Source of the DNA: Candidatus Kapaibacterium sp.
GTDB taxonomy: Bacteria; Bacteroidota; Ignavibacteria; Kapaibacteriales; NICIL-2
NCBI GenBank assembly: GCA_025055755.1
Contig: JANWWF010000002.1
Location: forward strand, 1-64,000
Direction: 5' to 3'
DNA length: 64,000 bases
Made by a program: the position numbers and the translations under genes. Each line of letters begins with the position of its first letter. The first letter of the stretch is position 1. Below the pieces are notes generated by a model. It was not told where the DNA came from, searched no databases, and saw only the letters and a program-made list of their open reading frames with translations. Positions 51,321-59,707 of the stretch are shown here, piece by piece.

Positions 51321-52280
51321 ATGGCACGCATTGTTATCACTGGTGGAGCTGGGTTCCTTGGGTCACACCTTTGTGATCGCTTCATCGCAGAAGGGGACGA
51401 GGTGATCTGCCTGGACAACCTTATCACAGGGTCTGCAGAGAATATTGCGCATTTGCTGGGCAATCCCAAGTTTCGATTCATCTGCTACGATGTAACCGAA
51501 TTCATTTACATCGAGGGGAAAGTAGATTATGTCCTTCACTTTGCCTCGCCGGCTTCACCGATGGACTACCTGCAGTATCCGATCCAAACGCTTAAAGTAG
51601 GCTCGCTCGGAACACATAAAGCGCTTGGTTTTGCAAAAGCAAAAGGAGCGCGTTTTCTTCTTGCCAGTACCAGCGAAGTATATGGCGATCCCCTTGTCCA
51701 TCCGCAGTCGGAGGATTACTGGGGCAATGTCAATCCGATTGGCATTCGCGGAGTGTACGACGAAGCCAAGCGCTTTGCGGAGGCAATGACCATGGCATAC
51801 CATCGCTACCACGGACTGGATACGCGAATAGCTCGTATCTTCAACACCTATGGGGAACGCATGCGGCTCGACGATGGGCGTATGATACCGGCATTTATGA
51901 CGCAAGCTCTGCGCGGGGAGCCAATCACAGTGTTCGGCGATGGCACACAGACTCGCTCCATCTGCTACATCAGCGATATGGTGGAAGGCATCGTCCGTCT
52001 CCTTCACTCGGATGTAGTGCTGCCGGTTAACCTTGGTAATCCAGACGAGGTAAGCGTTTTAGAGCTTGCCCGGCAAATCCGTGATTTGGTTGGATCGAAT
52101 AGCCCCATCGAGTTCCGTCCTTTGCCACAGGATGATCCCAAAACCCGTCAGCCAGACATACGCCGCGCTCGAGAACTATTAGGCTGGGAACCGAAGGTTT
52201 CGCGCCAGGAGGGACTTCAACGTACTGCACATTACTTTCGGCAGCGTCTTAGACTACACCGCGTATCTGTAGAGCAATGA
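51321..52280 (+). CDS. UDP-glucuronate decarboxylase (UXS-type SDR)
   Basis: A 319-residue extended SDR that converts UDP-glucuronate to UDP-xylose, a sugar-nucleotide precursor for envelope polysaccharides. The NAD motif [11 protein letters not shown] is at 7-17. [20 protein letters not shown] and STSEVYGDP are UXS signatures, and catalytic Tyr146/Lys150 lie in GVYDEAKR. The C-terminal substrate part has [18 protein letters not shown] and [19 protein letters not shown]. It is 2 nt after the membrane protein gene and overlaps the antiporter gene (ATGA). Confidence 0.92.
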   Translation: MARIVITGGAGFLGSHLCDRFIAEGDEVICLDNLITGSAENIAHLLGNPKFRFICYDVTEFIYIEGKVDYVLHFASPASPMDYLQYPIQTLKVGSLGTHKALGFAKAKGARFLLASTSEVYGDPLVHPQSEDYWGNVNPIGIRGVYDEAKRFAEAMTMAYHRYHGLDTRIARIFNTYGERMRLDDGRMIPAFMTQALRGEPITVFGDGTQTRSICYISDMVEGIVRLLHSDVVLPVNLGNPDEVSVLELARQIRDLVGSNSPIEFRPLPQDDPKTRQPDIRRARELLGWEPKVSRQEGLQRTAHYFRQRLRLHRVSVEQ

Positions 52281-53659
52281 GGACCTATATAGATCGGCGC
52301 CTACGGTGGCTCATCGCAGCAGTCGTAGCAATGCTATTCAGCACTACTGATGCAATTGCAGCAAGCGGAGCTGGCTCAGAGGAGATATTTCTCGCCCTGG
52401 GATGGATTGTCGTTGTGCTTCTGGCAGCGCGGATAGGGAGCGCTATTGAACGGCTTGGACAACCGCCGGTGCTGGGGGAAATTCTTGCCGGTATTGTCTT
52501 GAGCGGTGTTGCAATGGCTGGAGTACATTGGCTGGAGCCAATGCGCACCAGCGTGGTGATGAAGTTCCTTGCTGAAGTTGGCACAATTGTGCTCCTTTTC
52601 CAAATTGGTTTGGAATCGAACGTCGAGCAATTTCGCAAAGTGGGAATGCGGGCATTTATAGTTGGGACGGTAGGAGTGTTTTTCCCCTTCATTGGGGGAA
52701 TCTTGGTGGGCCAATACCTGTTTCCAGAACAAAGTATCAACGCACACATATTTCTGGGCGCTACGCTAACGGCGACTTCCGTTGGTATCTCGGTACGAGT
52801 TTTTCGAGACCTTGGCGTAGGTGCCCGCCCAGAGGTTAGCATCATTTTGGGGGCGGCAGTTATTGACGATGTACTTGGGGTGGTGATACTGGCGGTTGTG
52901 CAGGGATTAGTTACCACAGGTGTGTTCGACTGGTGGAACGTGGCGATTATTATCGGGAAGTCACTGATCTTTCTCATTGGGGCTATTGTTGTAGGGGGCC
53001 GAATTGCACCATTATTGGCGCGATGGATGGCATACCTGAGTAACTCCACCACAATGAAGTTTGCTGTCCCAACAGCGTTTTGTTTTCTGCTATCCTACAT
53101 CGCATACATTGATGACCTTGCACCGATTATCGGGGCGTTTGGAGCAGGGCTCATCCTCGATCAAGTGTACTTCAACATCTACCGAGCACCGGAAATTGTT
53201 GAAAAAATAGAGCATGAAGTGTTGCCCTATGTGGGAGAGCCTTCTCGCACACGTCTGGTGGAAATTCTCGATCAGTACCGTCTGCACCACATCGAAGAAC
53301 TTATCCAGCCGCTTGCGTACTTTTTTGTGCCGATGTTCTTTGTGATGACCGGTTTTAGTGTGGACCTTCGAACCTTTACTTCGCTCCATGTGTTGTGGGC
53401 GGGCATGCTTATTACTGCAGTGGCGGTAGCGGGAAAGCTCGTCACAGGCTTTGTTGCTGGACGTGTGCACCGTTCAATTGTTGGCTGGGGGATGGTTCCC
53501 AGAGGAGAAGTAGGATTGATTTTCGCATCGGTGGGTTTAGGGCTTGGAGTGGTTACGGCGGAGGAATACTCAGCAATTATGGTCATGGTCATGACGACAA
53601 CGCTTATGACGCCATTAGTATTAAGCTGGCTGCTGCGCCGCAAAACACCGGCAATGTAG
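52277..53659 (+). CDS. Kef-type cation/proton antiporter (CPA2)
   Basis: A 460-residue monovalent cation:proton antiporter with a short N-terminal signal or extra helix and about 12-13 membrane helices. CPA2 landmarks: [71 protein letters not shown] (paired Asp) and [20 protein letters not shown]. There is no C-terminal TrkA-N domain. K+ or Na+ could be the ion. ATG overlaps the UXS stop. The position after polysaccharide genes gives no functional clue. Confidence 0.9.
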   Translation: MRTYIDRRLRWLIAAVVAMLFSTTDAIAASGAGSEEIFLALGWIVVVLLAARIGSAIERLGQPPVLGEILAGIVLSGVAMAGVHWLEPMRTSVVMKFLAEVGTIVLLFQIGLESNVEQFRKVGMRAFIVGTVGVFFPFIGGILVGQYLFPEQSINAHIFLGATLTATSVGISVRVFRDLGVGARPEVSIILGAAVIDDVLGVVILAVVQGLVTTGVFDWWNVAIIIGKSLIFLIGAIVVGGRIAPLLARWMAYLSNSTTMKFAVPTAFCFLLSYIAYIDDLAPIIGAFGAGLILDQVYFNIYRAPEIVEKIEHEVLPYVGEPSRTRLVEILDQYRLHHIEELIQPLAYFFVPMFFVMTGFSVDLRTFTSLHVLWAGMLITAVAVAGKLVTGFVAGRVHRSIVGWGMVPRGEVGLIFASVGLGLGVVTAEEYSAIMVMVMTTTLMTPLVLSWLLRRKTPAM

Positions 53660-53699
53660 TAGTTTGGAAATAAATGCATCCCAATGGTGAGCATTTCCA

Positions 53700-54038
53700 A
53701 TGGCACGAGTTCCCCTTTACAAGATTGCCCACGCCCGAAGCGGCGACAAAGGTGATGCAGCTAACTGTGGTGTTATTGCCTACCGCCCAGAGTGGTATCC
53801 GATTCTGCGCGATTATCTCACTGCTGAGCGAGTGGCGGAGTATTTCCGTGGCATTTGCACCGGTCCGGTTGAACGGTATGAGCTACCTAACCTCTGGGCG
53901 CTCAATTTCATTTTGCATGGAGCACTCGGTGGAGGAGGAACTGTTTCTCTCAAGCTCGATGCACAAGGGAAAACTATTGCTTCGGCAATGCTGATGATGG
54001 AAATCGAAGTGCCCGATGAGATTGCCGCAACGTTATGA
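53700..54038 (+). CDS. Stand-alone AtuA C-terminal-domain-like protein
   Basis: A 112-residue protein. The opening PLYKIAHARSGDKGDAANCGVIAY and the NLWALNFILHGALGGGGTVSL segment match the C-terminal ferredoxin-like domain of AtuA (acyclic terpene utilisation protein A). Here it stands alone, without the large N-terminal DUF1446 domain. In other genomes both parts may be separate genes, but no partner is next to it. The ATG at 53700 lies 40 nt after the antiporter stop, and the gene overlaps the GNAT gene by 4 nt (ATGA). Function unknown. Confidence 0.75.
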   Translation: MARVPLYKIAHARSGDKGDAANCGVIAYRPEWYPILRDYLTAERVAEYFRGICTGPVERYELPNLWALNFILHGALGGGGTVSLKLDAQGKTIASAMLMMEIEVPDEIAATL

Positions 54039-54520
54039 TACACATCGAGCCCTTGAGTACGGATCGGTTTGATGAGTTCTTCCGCCTGATATGCGCTCTT
54101 GCGGAATACGAACAGCTCGATCCGCCTGACGATCAAGCTCGCCAGCGTTTATACGACGATGCGCTCGAGCGTCAACCTCCACGATACCGTGCACTGCTGG
54201 CACTCGATGGGCATGTCGTCTGTGGATACTGTATCTACCTTGAAACATACTCGTCTTTCCTGGCGCGACCGACGCTGTATGTGGAGGACATTTTCATCTT
54301 GCCCGCATGGCGAGGCAAAGGGATAGGGCGAATGCTTATGCGAACACTTGCGCAGATTGCAATGCAGCAAGGATGTGGCCGGATGGAGTGGATAGTGCTC
54401 GATTGGAATGAGCCGGCACATCGTTTCTACCAAGCAATTGGCGCAAGACAACTCGACCAATGGAAGCTGTACCGTCTCGAAGGGAAAACACTTGCTCGCC
54501 TTGCAAATGCTGGGGAATAG
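54035..54520 (+). CDS. GNAT family N-acetyltransferase
   Basis: A 161-residue GNAT acetyltransferase resembling diamine (spermidine/spermine-type) N-acetyltransferases: RLICALAEYEQLDPPD, YCIYLETYSSFLARPTLYVEDIFI, the acetyl-CoA P-loop RGKGIGRML and EWIVLDWNEPAHRFYQAIGA. It probably acetylates a small amine. The catalytic residues are those of the subgroup, but the substrate is not determined. The ATG overlaps the preceding stop, so the two are translationally coupled. Confidence 0.88.
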   Translation: MIHIEPLSTDRFDEFFRLICALAEYEQLDPPDDQARQRLYDDALERQPPRYRALLALDGHVVCGYCIYLETYSSFLARPTLYVEDIFILPAWRGKGIGRMLMRTLAQIAMQQGCGRMEWIVLDWNEPAHRFYQAIGARQLDQWKLYRLEGKTLARLANAGE

Positions 54521-54521
54521 G

Positions 54522-55862
54522 ATGCTTGGTGTTGCAGTGCTTGTGGGAATGCTATGGGGTGCAACCAATCTTGCATTCGGGCAAGAGGGTATGCGGCGGG
54601 ATGAGTTCTACCGTAAGCTCGAATCCTACTTCGACAGAGAACTCATCGGAGATTTGAACAGAGCTTTCCCCAATGAACGCGACTACACGTTCTATTCGTG
54701 GGACGCAGGGGACTTTTCCGGCGATGGGAACCACGACCTTGCGTGCGTTGTTCGTCACCGTGCGGAAAAAGGGAAGCGGCTATGGGTATATCTGTTTGCA
54801 GATGTTGACGGATTCCTTACGCAAATTGCGGTAAAAGAATATCGGTTTGTCGAGCTCCCGTTGGAAGTAGGGGTGGTTATTCGGTACGGGATCTGCTACG
54901 TTACCGAGAAGTTGCAGCAATACAACTGGCGTATTCGTGGGTATCGTTTCGATGGTATAGCTTTAGTGGAGGTAACAACCTACGAGACGCGACGAATAGC
55001 AGGGTACACCGTAGAGCAAATGATCAGTCTCTCCGCGTTAGAGCGCAACGAACGCTGGATAGTGACACTTTCCAATGCAGTAGTGCTTGAACGTAAATGC
55101 GCAGTAGTTCCAATCTATCCCCGAGGGTTCCTCCCAACGCATGGATACCAACGCATGGCGCGAATCCAGAGTGTAGATTATGTTCTCCAGGGGGCGTTCT
55201 ATTGGAATGGTGCGGAGGATTGTTCGGTGGCGATGGCAGGAGCGTACGATACGAATTACCTGTACATGACCATTGCAGTACGGGATGACGAAGTCGTCTC
55301 ACCATACTGTGATACGTGTGCAGCCGACCGACTGGAACTGTGGTTTGACACATACACTGGAGACACCTCTTTGCCGAGCATTGCAGTGCGGCGGGAAAAG
55401 CGAGGGATAGCGATGCGACAGCGGCCAGATGCTCCCTTAGTGGGACTGGCAGTGCAGCTGGGAAATTTCTCAACAAAGCTACCGACAGCAAAGCTACTCC
55501 TTAGCGACAGCAGCATGCTCACACGGCTGCGACAAAAAGCCTTTGCCGATGTTGCCCTCTATGCAGAGCGGTCCCTTGTCGGCTACATAGTCCGCATACG
55601 GCTACCGTGGATGTTGCTTTCAAGTGAACCGATAGTGCCTATTTCACGCCCACGGACAATAGGCCTGGTGCTTCAAATTATAGACATTGACAATGAATTC
55701 CGCCCTGAGGAAGCAACTGTTCTCGCCAATGCAAAGTACCAGCCTGGTGTGGTCGCAACAGAGGGAGAGATCGTGCTTATGCCGAGCGGTGAGCAGTACG
55801 GCCGCGTCGAGTATGTGTATGACGATCGGATTATTGAACAACTTCGGCGTCGAGGTTTTTAG
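54522..55862 (+). CDS. Secreted protein with CBM9-like domain
   Basis: A 446-residue exported protein: a signal peptide (ending TNLAFGQEG), an N-terminal unknown domain (~25-215) with DAGDFSGDGNHDLACVV, an EF-hand/FG-GAP-like Asp-rich turn, and a C-terminal region from about residue 223 with DOMON/CBM9-like features (GAFYWNGAEDCSVAMAGAYD, LYMTIAVRDDEVV, RLELWFDTYTGD, GLVLQIIDID). CBM9-like domains bind sugars or act as surface modules, so a polysaccharide-related role is a guess. ATG 54522 follows GGGGA by five nt; ATG 54507 would add Arg to the signal but overlaps GNAT. The LOG gene begins 2 nt later. Confidence 0.7.
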   Translation: MLGVAVLVGMLWGATNLAFGQEGMRRDEFYRKLESYFDRELIGDLNRAFPNERDYTFYSWDAGDFSGDGNHDLACVVRHRAEKGKRLWVYLFADVDGFLTQIAVKEYRFVELPLEVGVVIRYGICYVTEKLQQYNWRIRGYRFDGIALVEVTTYETRRIAGYTVEQMISLSALERNERWIVTLSNAVVLERKCAVVPIYPRGFLPTHGYQRMARIQSVDYVLQGAFYWNGAEDCSVAMAGAYDTNYLYMTIAVRDDEVVSPYCDTCAADRLELWFDTYTGDTSLPSIAVRREKRGIAMRQRPDAPLVGLAVQLGNFSTKLPTAKLLLSDSSMLTRLRQKAFADVALYAERSLVGYIVRIRLPWMLLSSEPIVPISRPRTIGLVLQIIDIDNEFRPEEATVLANAKYQPGVVATEGEIVLMPSGEQYGRVEYVYDDRIIEQLRRRGF

Positions 55863-55864
55863 CA

Positions 55865-56599
55865 ATGCGTGACGGTGTCTTCCATCGCACAGATGAACGC
55901 TACGCTTTAACAGGTCCACACTCGCGGCGGGAAGAGCTACGCTTTGTTCTGCGAGTTGCATGGGAATTTATTCGAGGGTTTCGTGCCCTCCATTTTATTG
56001 GTCCTTGCATCACCGTGTTTGGCTCTGCTCGGATTGGACGGGAACATCCGTACTATGAACTGGCACGGCATGTCGGACGGGCAATAGCAGAGCTTGGATT
56101 CACTGTTATGACTGGTGGTGGACCAGGTTTAATGGAAGCGGCTAACCGAGGTGCAAAAGAAGCGGGTGGGCGCTCAATCGGGTGTAACATCGAACTTCCC
56201 CACGAACAGCTCCCTAATGCTTATCTGGATCGGTGGGTTACGGTGCGGTATTTCTTTGTGCGGAAAGTGTTGCTGGTTAAGTACTCATACGGTTTTGTGG
56301 TACTGCCAGGTGGTATTGGAACACTCGATGAACTTTTTGAAGCATTGACGTTGATTCAGACTGGGAAGATCGAGCGCTTCCCCGTTGTGCTCATGGGCAC
56401 AGAGTACTGGGCACCGGTAGAAGCACTGCTTGCCCAAATGATTGATGAGGGCACAATCTCGGAACAAGATCGGGAATTAGTGCTTCTGACCGATTCAGTG
56501 GACGCAATGCGAGAGCATTTGGAACGATATGCTGTCGAACGTTTCCGTCTACAGCGGATCGTCCGGTTGCGACCAGTGCGCGTGTTAGGGGAGCAATAA
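55865..56599 (+). CDS. LOG-family protein (TIGR00730 nucleosidase/phosphoribohydrolase)
   Basis: A 244-residue Rossmann-fold LOG-family protein. The signatures FGSARIG, TGGGPGLMEAANRGAKEAGG and PGGIGTLDELFEAL (the PGGxGTxxE motif) are clear. Members hydrolyse nucleoside 5'-monophosphates to base and ribose phosphate, or act as pyrimidine/purine 5'-nucleotidases; the name LOG comes from plant cytokinin activation, and that role should not be presumed in bacteria. An N-terminal ~25-residue helix precedes the fold. It ends before the ATP synthase promoter. Confidence 0.88.
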   Translation: MRDGVFHRTDERYALTGPHSRREELRFVLRVAWEFIRGFRALHFIGPCITVFGSARIGREHPYYELARHVGRAIAELGFTVMTGGGPGLMEAANRGAKEAGGRSIGCNIELPHEQLPNAYLDRWVTVRYFFVRKVLLVKYSYGFVVLPGGIGTLDELFEALTLIQTGKIERFPVVLMGTEYWAPVEALLAQMIDEGTISEQDRELVLLTDSVDAMREHLERYAVERFRLQRIVRLRPVRVLGEQ

Positions 56600-56620
56600 G
56601 CAGTTTCAGCTGTACTGCCA

Positions 56621-56628
56621 TATTTTTG
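56621..56628 (+). promoter_or_regulatory. Candidate -7 element TATTTTTG
   Basis: TATTTTTG fits TAnnTTTG, 32 nt before the atpZ ATG at 56661. It is the candidate promoter for the ATP synthase operon. Confidence 0.5.
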
Positions 56629-56660
56629 CAACCTGTAGTTAGGTTCTTTGAGCGTTATCA

Positions 56661-56936
56661 ATGGCAGTCCAACCGCCCAACCGCAGCTCTGGTGCTGTGT
56701 TTCGTCAGCTTGCTCCGCTTGCGACACTTGGTGTCGAGCTTGCGGCAGCAGTGCTGCTGGGTGGTGCACTGGGCTGGTGGCTCGACGAAACATTCCACAC
56801 CCAGCCACTGTGGACAGTGATAGGGTTTGTTTTCGGTGTAGCCACAGCAATAGTGCAGTTTATTCGGACTGTCCGGCGGCTCGACCAACAGCACCAGCGT
56901 CAGCAGTCCCAATATTCCAGTGCAGCACAGCATTGA
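56661..56936 (+). CDS. atpZ: AtpZ/AtpI-family protein
   Basis: A 91-residue protein with two membrane helices (LATLGVELAAAVLLGGALGW, LWTVIGFVFGVATAIVQFI) connected by a DETFHTQP loop, the AtpZ/AtpI pattern seen before F1Fo operons. These accessory proteins are thought to assist Fo assembly or ion supply. It is the first gene of the ATP synthase operon, and its TGA overlaps the TTG start of the next gene. Start ATG 56661 gives the expected length. Confidence 0.82.
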   Translation: MAVQPPNRSSGAVFRQLAPLATLGVELAAAVLLGGALGWWLDETFHTQPLWTVIGFVFGVATAIVQFIRTVRRLDQQHQRQQSQYSSAAQH

Positions 56937-57292
56937 CAGAATCAACGCGTATTCTCATCGGTATCGTTGCAGGTTTTGTTCTTAGTGCTGCAAACATTGG
57001 AGCGGGATTGTTGGTTGCACGGCGTGCTCAGCAGTTGCCCGTCAATAAAGCAACTACGCTGGTGCTCTCGGCAATGGCGGTACGGTTGATCGTTATGGTT
57101 GTGCTTATTGGCACACTTGTCAGTACCGTCGAACTCAACAAGGTCGCATTTGCCTTAACGCTCATGTTCTCATTTTTTGCAATGGTGGTGCTTGAAGCTT
57201 TTTTTTTACACGCTCAACACGAAAAAGCTAAAGTACCACTGGTTCGTCGCCACCACTATCGGCGGCCACGTGTACCGTTTACTGTATGGTAA
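56933..57292 (+). CDS. atpI: ATP synthase subunit I-like membrane protein
   Basis: A 119-residue protein with about four membrane helices (ILIGIVAGFVLSAANIGAGLL, TLVLSAMAVRLIVMVVLIGTL, VAFALTLMFSFFAMVVLEA). It is placed between AtpZ and AtpB and resembles subunit I of F-type ATPases, a c-ring assembly helper. The frame is open upstream but antigenic to atpZ codons; the TTG at 56933 overlaps the atpZ stop (TTGA) and is the best coupled start. AtpI is poorly conserved, so the name rests partly on position. Confidence 0.65.
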   Translation: MTESTRILIGIVAGFVLSAANIGAGLLVARRAQQLPVNKATTLVLSAMAVRLIVMVVLIGTLVSTVELNKVAFALTLMFSFFAMVVLEAFFLHAQHEKAKVPLVRRHHYRRPRVPFTVW

Positions 57293-57295
57293 CAC

Positions 57296-58288
57296 ATGAG
57301 CTCGGCTGTATCTGATACCGTCGCCTCCCAGCACCGACATCACGAGGATATTCCTCCAAGCCAGGTTATTCCCCACTTGCTGGAGGAGCTTGGTGATCAT
57401 CACGAACTCAATATCGCCTTTACAACAACAGATGTCTTGCCCATAATCCTGTACGATGGTGGTCGCTGGCACTTTTACCAAAACGTCCATGCTATGGAGC
57501 AGGCGGGGGAATATCGCTTGGTCAAAGGGCATGTGGTTCGGGTCCAGGATGGTAAATCGCCTACCCTGGATCTTTCGGTAACCAATCTTGTAGTGTTTCA
57601 GTGGATCGGGATGCTCATTGTGCTTGCACTGTTTGTTCTTTCGGCCCGGCGCTATCGGCGAGATCCTCTTGCTCCGCCTCGTGGAATTCAAAATGCAATC
57701 GAAGCCCTGGTGGTATACATCCGCGATGAGGTAGTGCGTCCGAACTTACGCTCGGAACGCCTGACGCGCCAATTCATGCCCTACTTTGTCGCTCTGTTCT
57801 TTTTTATCCTGACACTCAATCTGATTGGCTTATTGCCGGGCATGCATACGGCAACTGGTGCAATTGGAACAACAGCGGCATTGGCAATTACGGCATTCCT
57901 TGTGATAAACGGTTTAGCGATTCGAGAGATTGGCATACGAGGCTGGCTACATCACCTGCTTGGGGGAGCACCTGTGTATCTTGCTCCCATAATGGTGCCG
58001 ATCGAAATTTTAGGCTTGTTTACCAAGCCGTTCGCTTTGACGGTGCGTCTTTTCGCGAACATGTCGGCAGGACATATCATCCTGCTTTCTCTGATCGGGC
58101 TTATCTTTTACTTTCGCTCGATCTTTGTTGCCCCGATGTCTGTTGGCTTCTCGATCTTCATTTACTTGTTGGAAACGCTCGTTTGCTTTCTGCAAGCATA
58201 CATTTTCACCATTCTGACGGCGGTGTTTGTTGGGCTGGCAATTGGTGACCATGCCCATGAGCACCATGCCGAGCAGAGTTCATCATAG
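57296..58288 (+). CDS. atpB: ATP synthase Fo subunit a
   Basis: A 330-residue subunit a of F1Fo ATP synthase, forming the proton channel against the c ring. The essential Arg251 lies in TVRLFANMSAGH. Membrane helices include FVALFFFILTLNLIGLL and the last FIYLLETLVCFLQAYIFTIL helix. It is ~60 residues longer than E. coli subunit a because of an N-terminal extracytoplasmic region (residues 1-95) typical of this phylum group. It begins 3 nt after atpI and is followed by atpE. Confidence 0.95.
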   Translation: MSSAVSDTVASQHRHHEDIPPSQVIPHLLEELGDHHELNIAFTTTDVLPIILYDGGRWHFYQNVHAMEQAGEYRLVKGHVVRVQDGKSPTLDLSVTNLVVFQWIGMLIVLALFVLSARRYRRDPLAPPRGIQNAIEALVVYIRDEVVRPNLRSERLTRQFMPYFVALFFFILTLNLIGLLPGMHTATGAIGTTAALAITAFLVINGLAIREIGIRGWLHHLLGGAPVYLAPIMVPIEILGLFTKPFALTVRLFANMSAGHIILLSLIGLIFYFRSIFVAPMSVGFSIFIYLLETLVCFLQAYIFTILTAVFVGLAIGDHAHEHHAEQSSS

Positions 58289-58323
58289 GTTGTGTTTGTC
58301 AAACTTTTTTCGGAGTCGTTTCG

Positions 58324-58554
58324 ATGGATGGTTACGGTCTTGCTTGGTTAGCAGCTGGCATCGGCTGTGGGATAACTGTTCTTGGTGTTGGCAATGGTAT
58401 TGGTCGGCTGGCAGCAGCTGCCCTGGAAGCAGGTGCCCGCCAACCAGAAGCAGCCGGTGATGTGCGTACGACAATGATTATTGGCGCTGCTCTAATCGAA
58501 GGGGTCGCACTATTTGCATTGGTTGTCTGCATTTTCCTTGCGCTCAAGGGGTAG
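58324..58554 (+). CDS. atpE: ATP synthase Fo subunit c
   Basis: A 76-residue subunit c with two membrane helices. The proton-carrying acid is Glu59 in IGAALIEGVALFALV, and the loop ARQPEAAGDVRT carries the conserved Arg-Gln-Pro contact to F1. The residue pattern around Glu59 gives no obvious Na+ signature (no Gln/Ser pair as in Na+ ATPases), so H+ coupling is more likely. The first helix GIGCGITVLGVGNGIG is Gly-rich as expected. Confidence 0.96.
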   Translation: MDGYGLAWLAAGIGCGITVLGVGNGIGRLAAAALEAGARQPEAAGDVRTTMIIGAALIEGVALFALVVCIFLALKG

Positions 58555-58627
58555 TGCTCCTTGGTGAGTGCCGTCGAATGCAGAGGCGGGCATTGATACG
58601 AAACGTTGAACTTTCCCTCAGAGCGCA

Positions 58628-59125
58628 ATGGAAGGACTGCTGCAAATAAGTCCGGGACTGATTATCTGGACGCTTATCAACTTCAGCCTGTACCTGTTCA
58701 TTCTTGCCAAGTTTGGCTTTAAGCCGCTTCAGACTGCACTGGAGCGCAGGGAACAGACCATTGCCGACGCCCTTCGGCAGGCAGAACAGGCACGGGCAGA
58801 AGCACAACGGCTTCAGGCAGAAGCAGAAGAACTGCGGAAGAAAACGCACGCTGAAATGGTCGAATTGCTTCGCCAGGCTCGGCAGCAAGCTGAACGCATT
58901 GTCGCAAAGGCTGCTGAGGAAGGTGAACAGGTCAAACATACAAAGCTCCAAGAGGCCGAACGGGAAATAGAACGCTTGATTGCTGAGGCACGGGCTACGC
59001 TGCAACGGGAAGCAGCAGAACTGGCGTTGCAAATGACCCAGAAACTGCTTGCTACCGCACTTGATGGTGAGCAGCATCGGCGCTTGATTGAGCAGTCGCT
59101 GACATATTTGGAACGTACAAACTAA
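58628..59125 (+). CDS. atpF: ATP synthase Fo subunit b
   Basis: A 165-residue subunit b, the peripheral stalk. An N-terminal membrane helix (IIWTLINFSLYLFILAKFG, ~10-28) is followed by a long charged coiled coil rich in Ala, Gln, Glu and Arg (REQTIADALRQAEQARAEAQRL). It lies 73 nt after atpE, the largest spacing inside the operon; that gap shows no hairpin or promoter motif. Confidence 0.94.
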   Translation: MEGLLQISPGLIIWTLINFSLYLFILAKFGFKPLQTALERREQTIADALRQAEQARAEAQRLQAEAEELRKKTHAEMVELLRQARQQAERIVAKAAEEGEQVKHTKLQEAEREIERLIAEARATLQREAAELALQMTQKLLATALDGEQHRRLIEQSLTYLERTN

Positions 59126-59134
59126 TCGCCGCCG

Positions 59135-59689
59135 ATGAAAAACGTTCGCGTTGCCAAACGATACGCTCGTTCCTTGCTACAGGTCGCACAGGATAATGCT
59201 GCGCTGGAGGCAGTTCGAGCGGCTGTGGAGATCTTCGATGCAGCATTTGCAGCATCAGCACCGCTGCGTGCACTGCTTCGGAATCCTGTTGTTGCAGCAG
59301 AACGAAAATCGGCGATTCTCGACGCAATCTTCGGGGAGCGGGTTCACCCCATCTTCCGCGCCTTTTTGAAGCTGGTGTGCATCAAGGGGCGTGAGAATAT
59401 CCTCGATAGCATTACTGCGCAATTTGTCAACTTGTACAACGAGCATAAGGGAATTACTGTTGCAGTGGTTTCGGCTGCAGTGGAGGTCCCTGATCCCCTG
59501 CACGAACGCATCAAAGCATTTATTGCTCGACGGTTTGGCGGTACGCCTTACGTGGAATACCGCATTGATCCGACACTTCTTGGCGGTCTTGTGATCCAAT
59601 GCGGGGATGTTCGGCTTGATGCAAGTATTGCTGGACATTTGGCACGCTTACGTAAGCAGCTTTCCGTGGTAAATGGCAAACAAGTGTAG
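59135..59689 (+). CDS. atpH: ATP synthase F1 subunit delta
   Basis: A 184-residue delta (OSCP) subunit linking the peripheral stalk to the alpha subunits. It opens KNVRVAKRYARSLLQVAQ, has a helical N-domain, and closes with the C-terminal signature YRIDPTLLGGLVIQCGDVRLDAS, a hallmark of the family. It begins 9 nt after atpF and precedes atpA by 18 nt. Confidence 0.95.
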   Translation: MKNVRVAKRYARSLLQVAQDNAALEAVRAAVEIFDAAFAASAPLRALLRNPVVAAERKSAILDAIFGERVHPIFRAFLKLVCIKGRENILDSITAQFVNLYNEHKGITVAVVSAAVEVPDPLHERIKAFIARRFGGTPYVEYRIDPTLLGGLVIQCGDVRLDASIAGHLARLRKQLSVVNGKQV

Positions 59690-59707
59690 CACAATGAGGT
59701 TGTGACA

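Noticed and set aside
52285-53052. Minus-strand open frame opposite the antiporter gene
   Set aside because: It mirrors membrane-helix codons as Thr/Pro/Ser-rich sequence, a usual artefact of antisense reading.
56648-56932. Upstream extension of the AtpI-like frame across atpZ
   Set aside because: The residues are the antigenic frame of atpZ codons; the coupled TTG at 56933 gives the expected small membrane protein.
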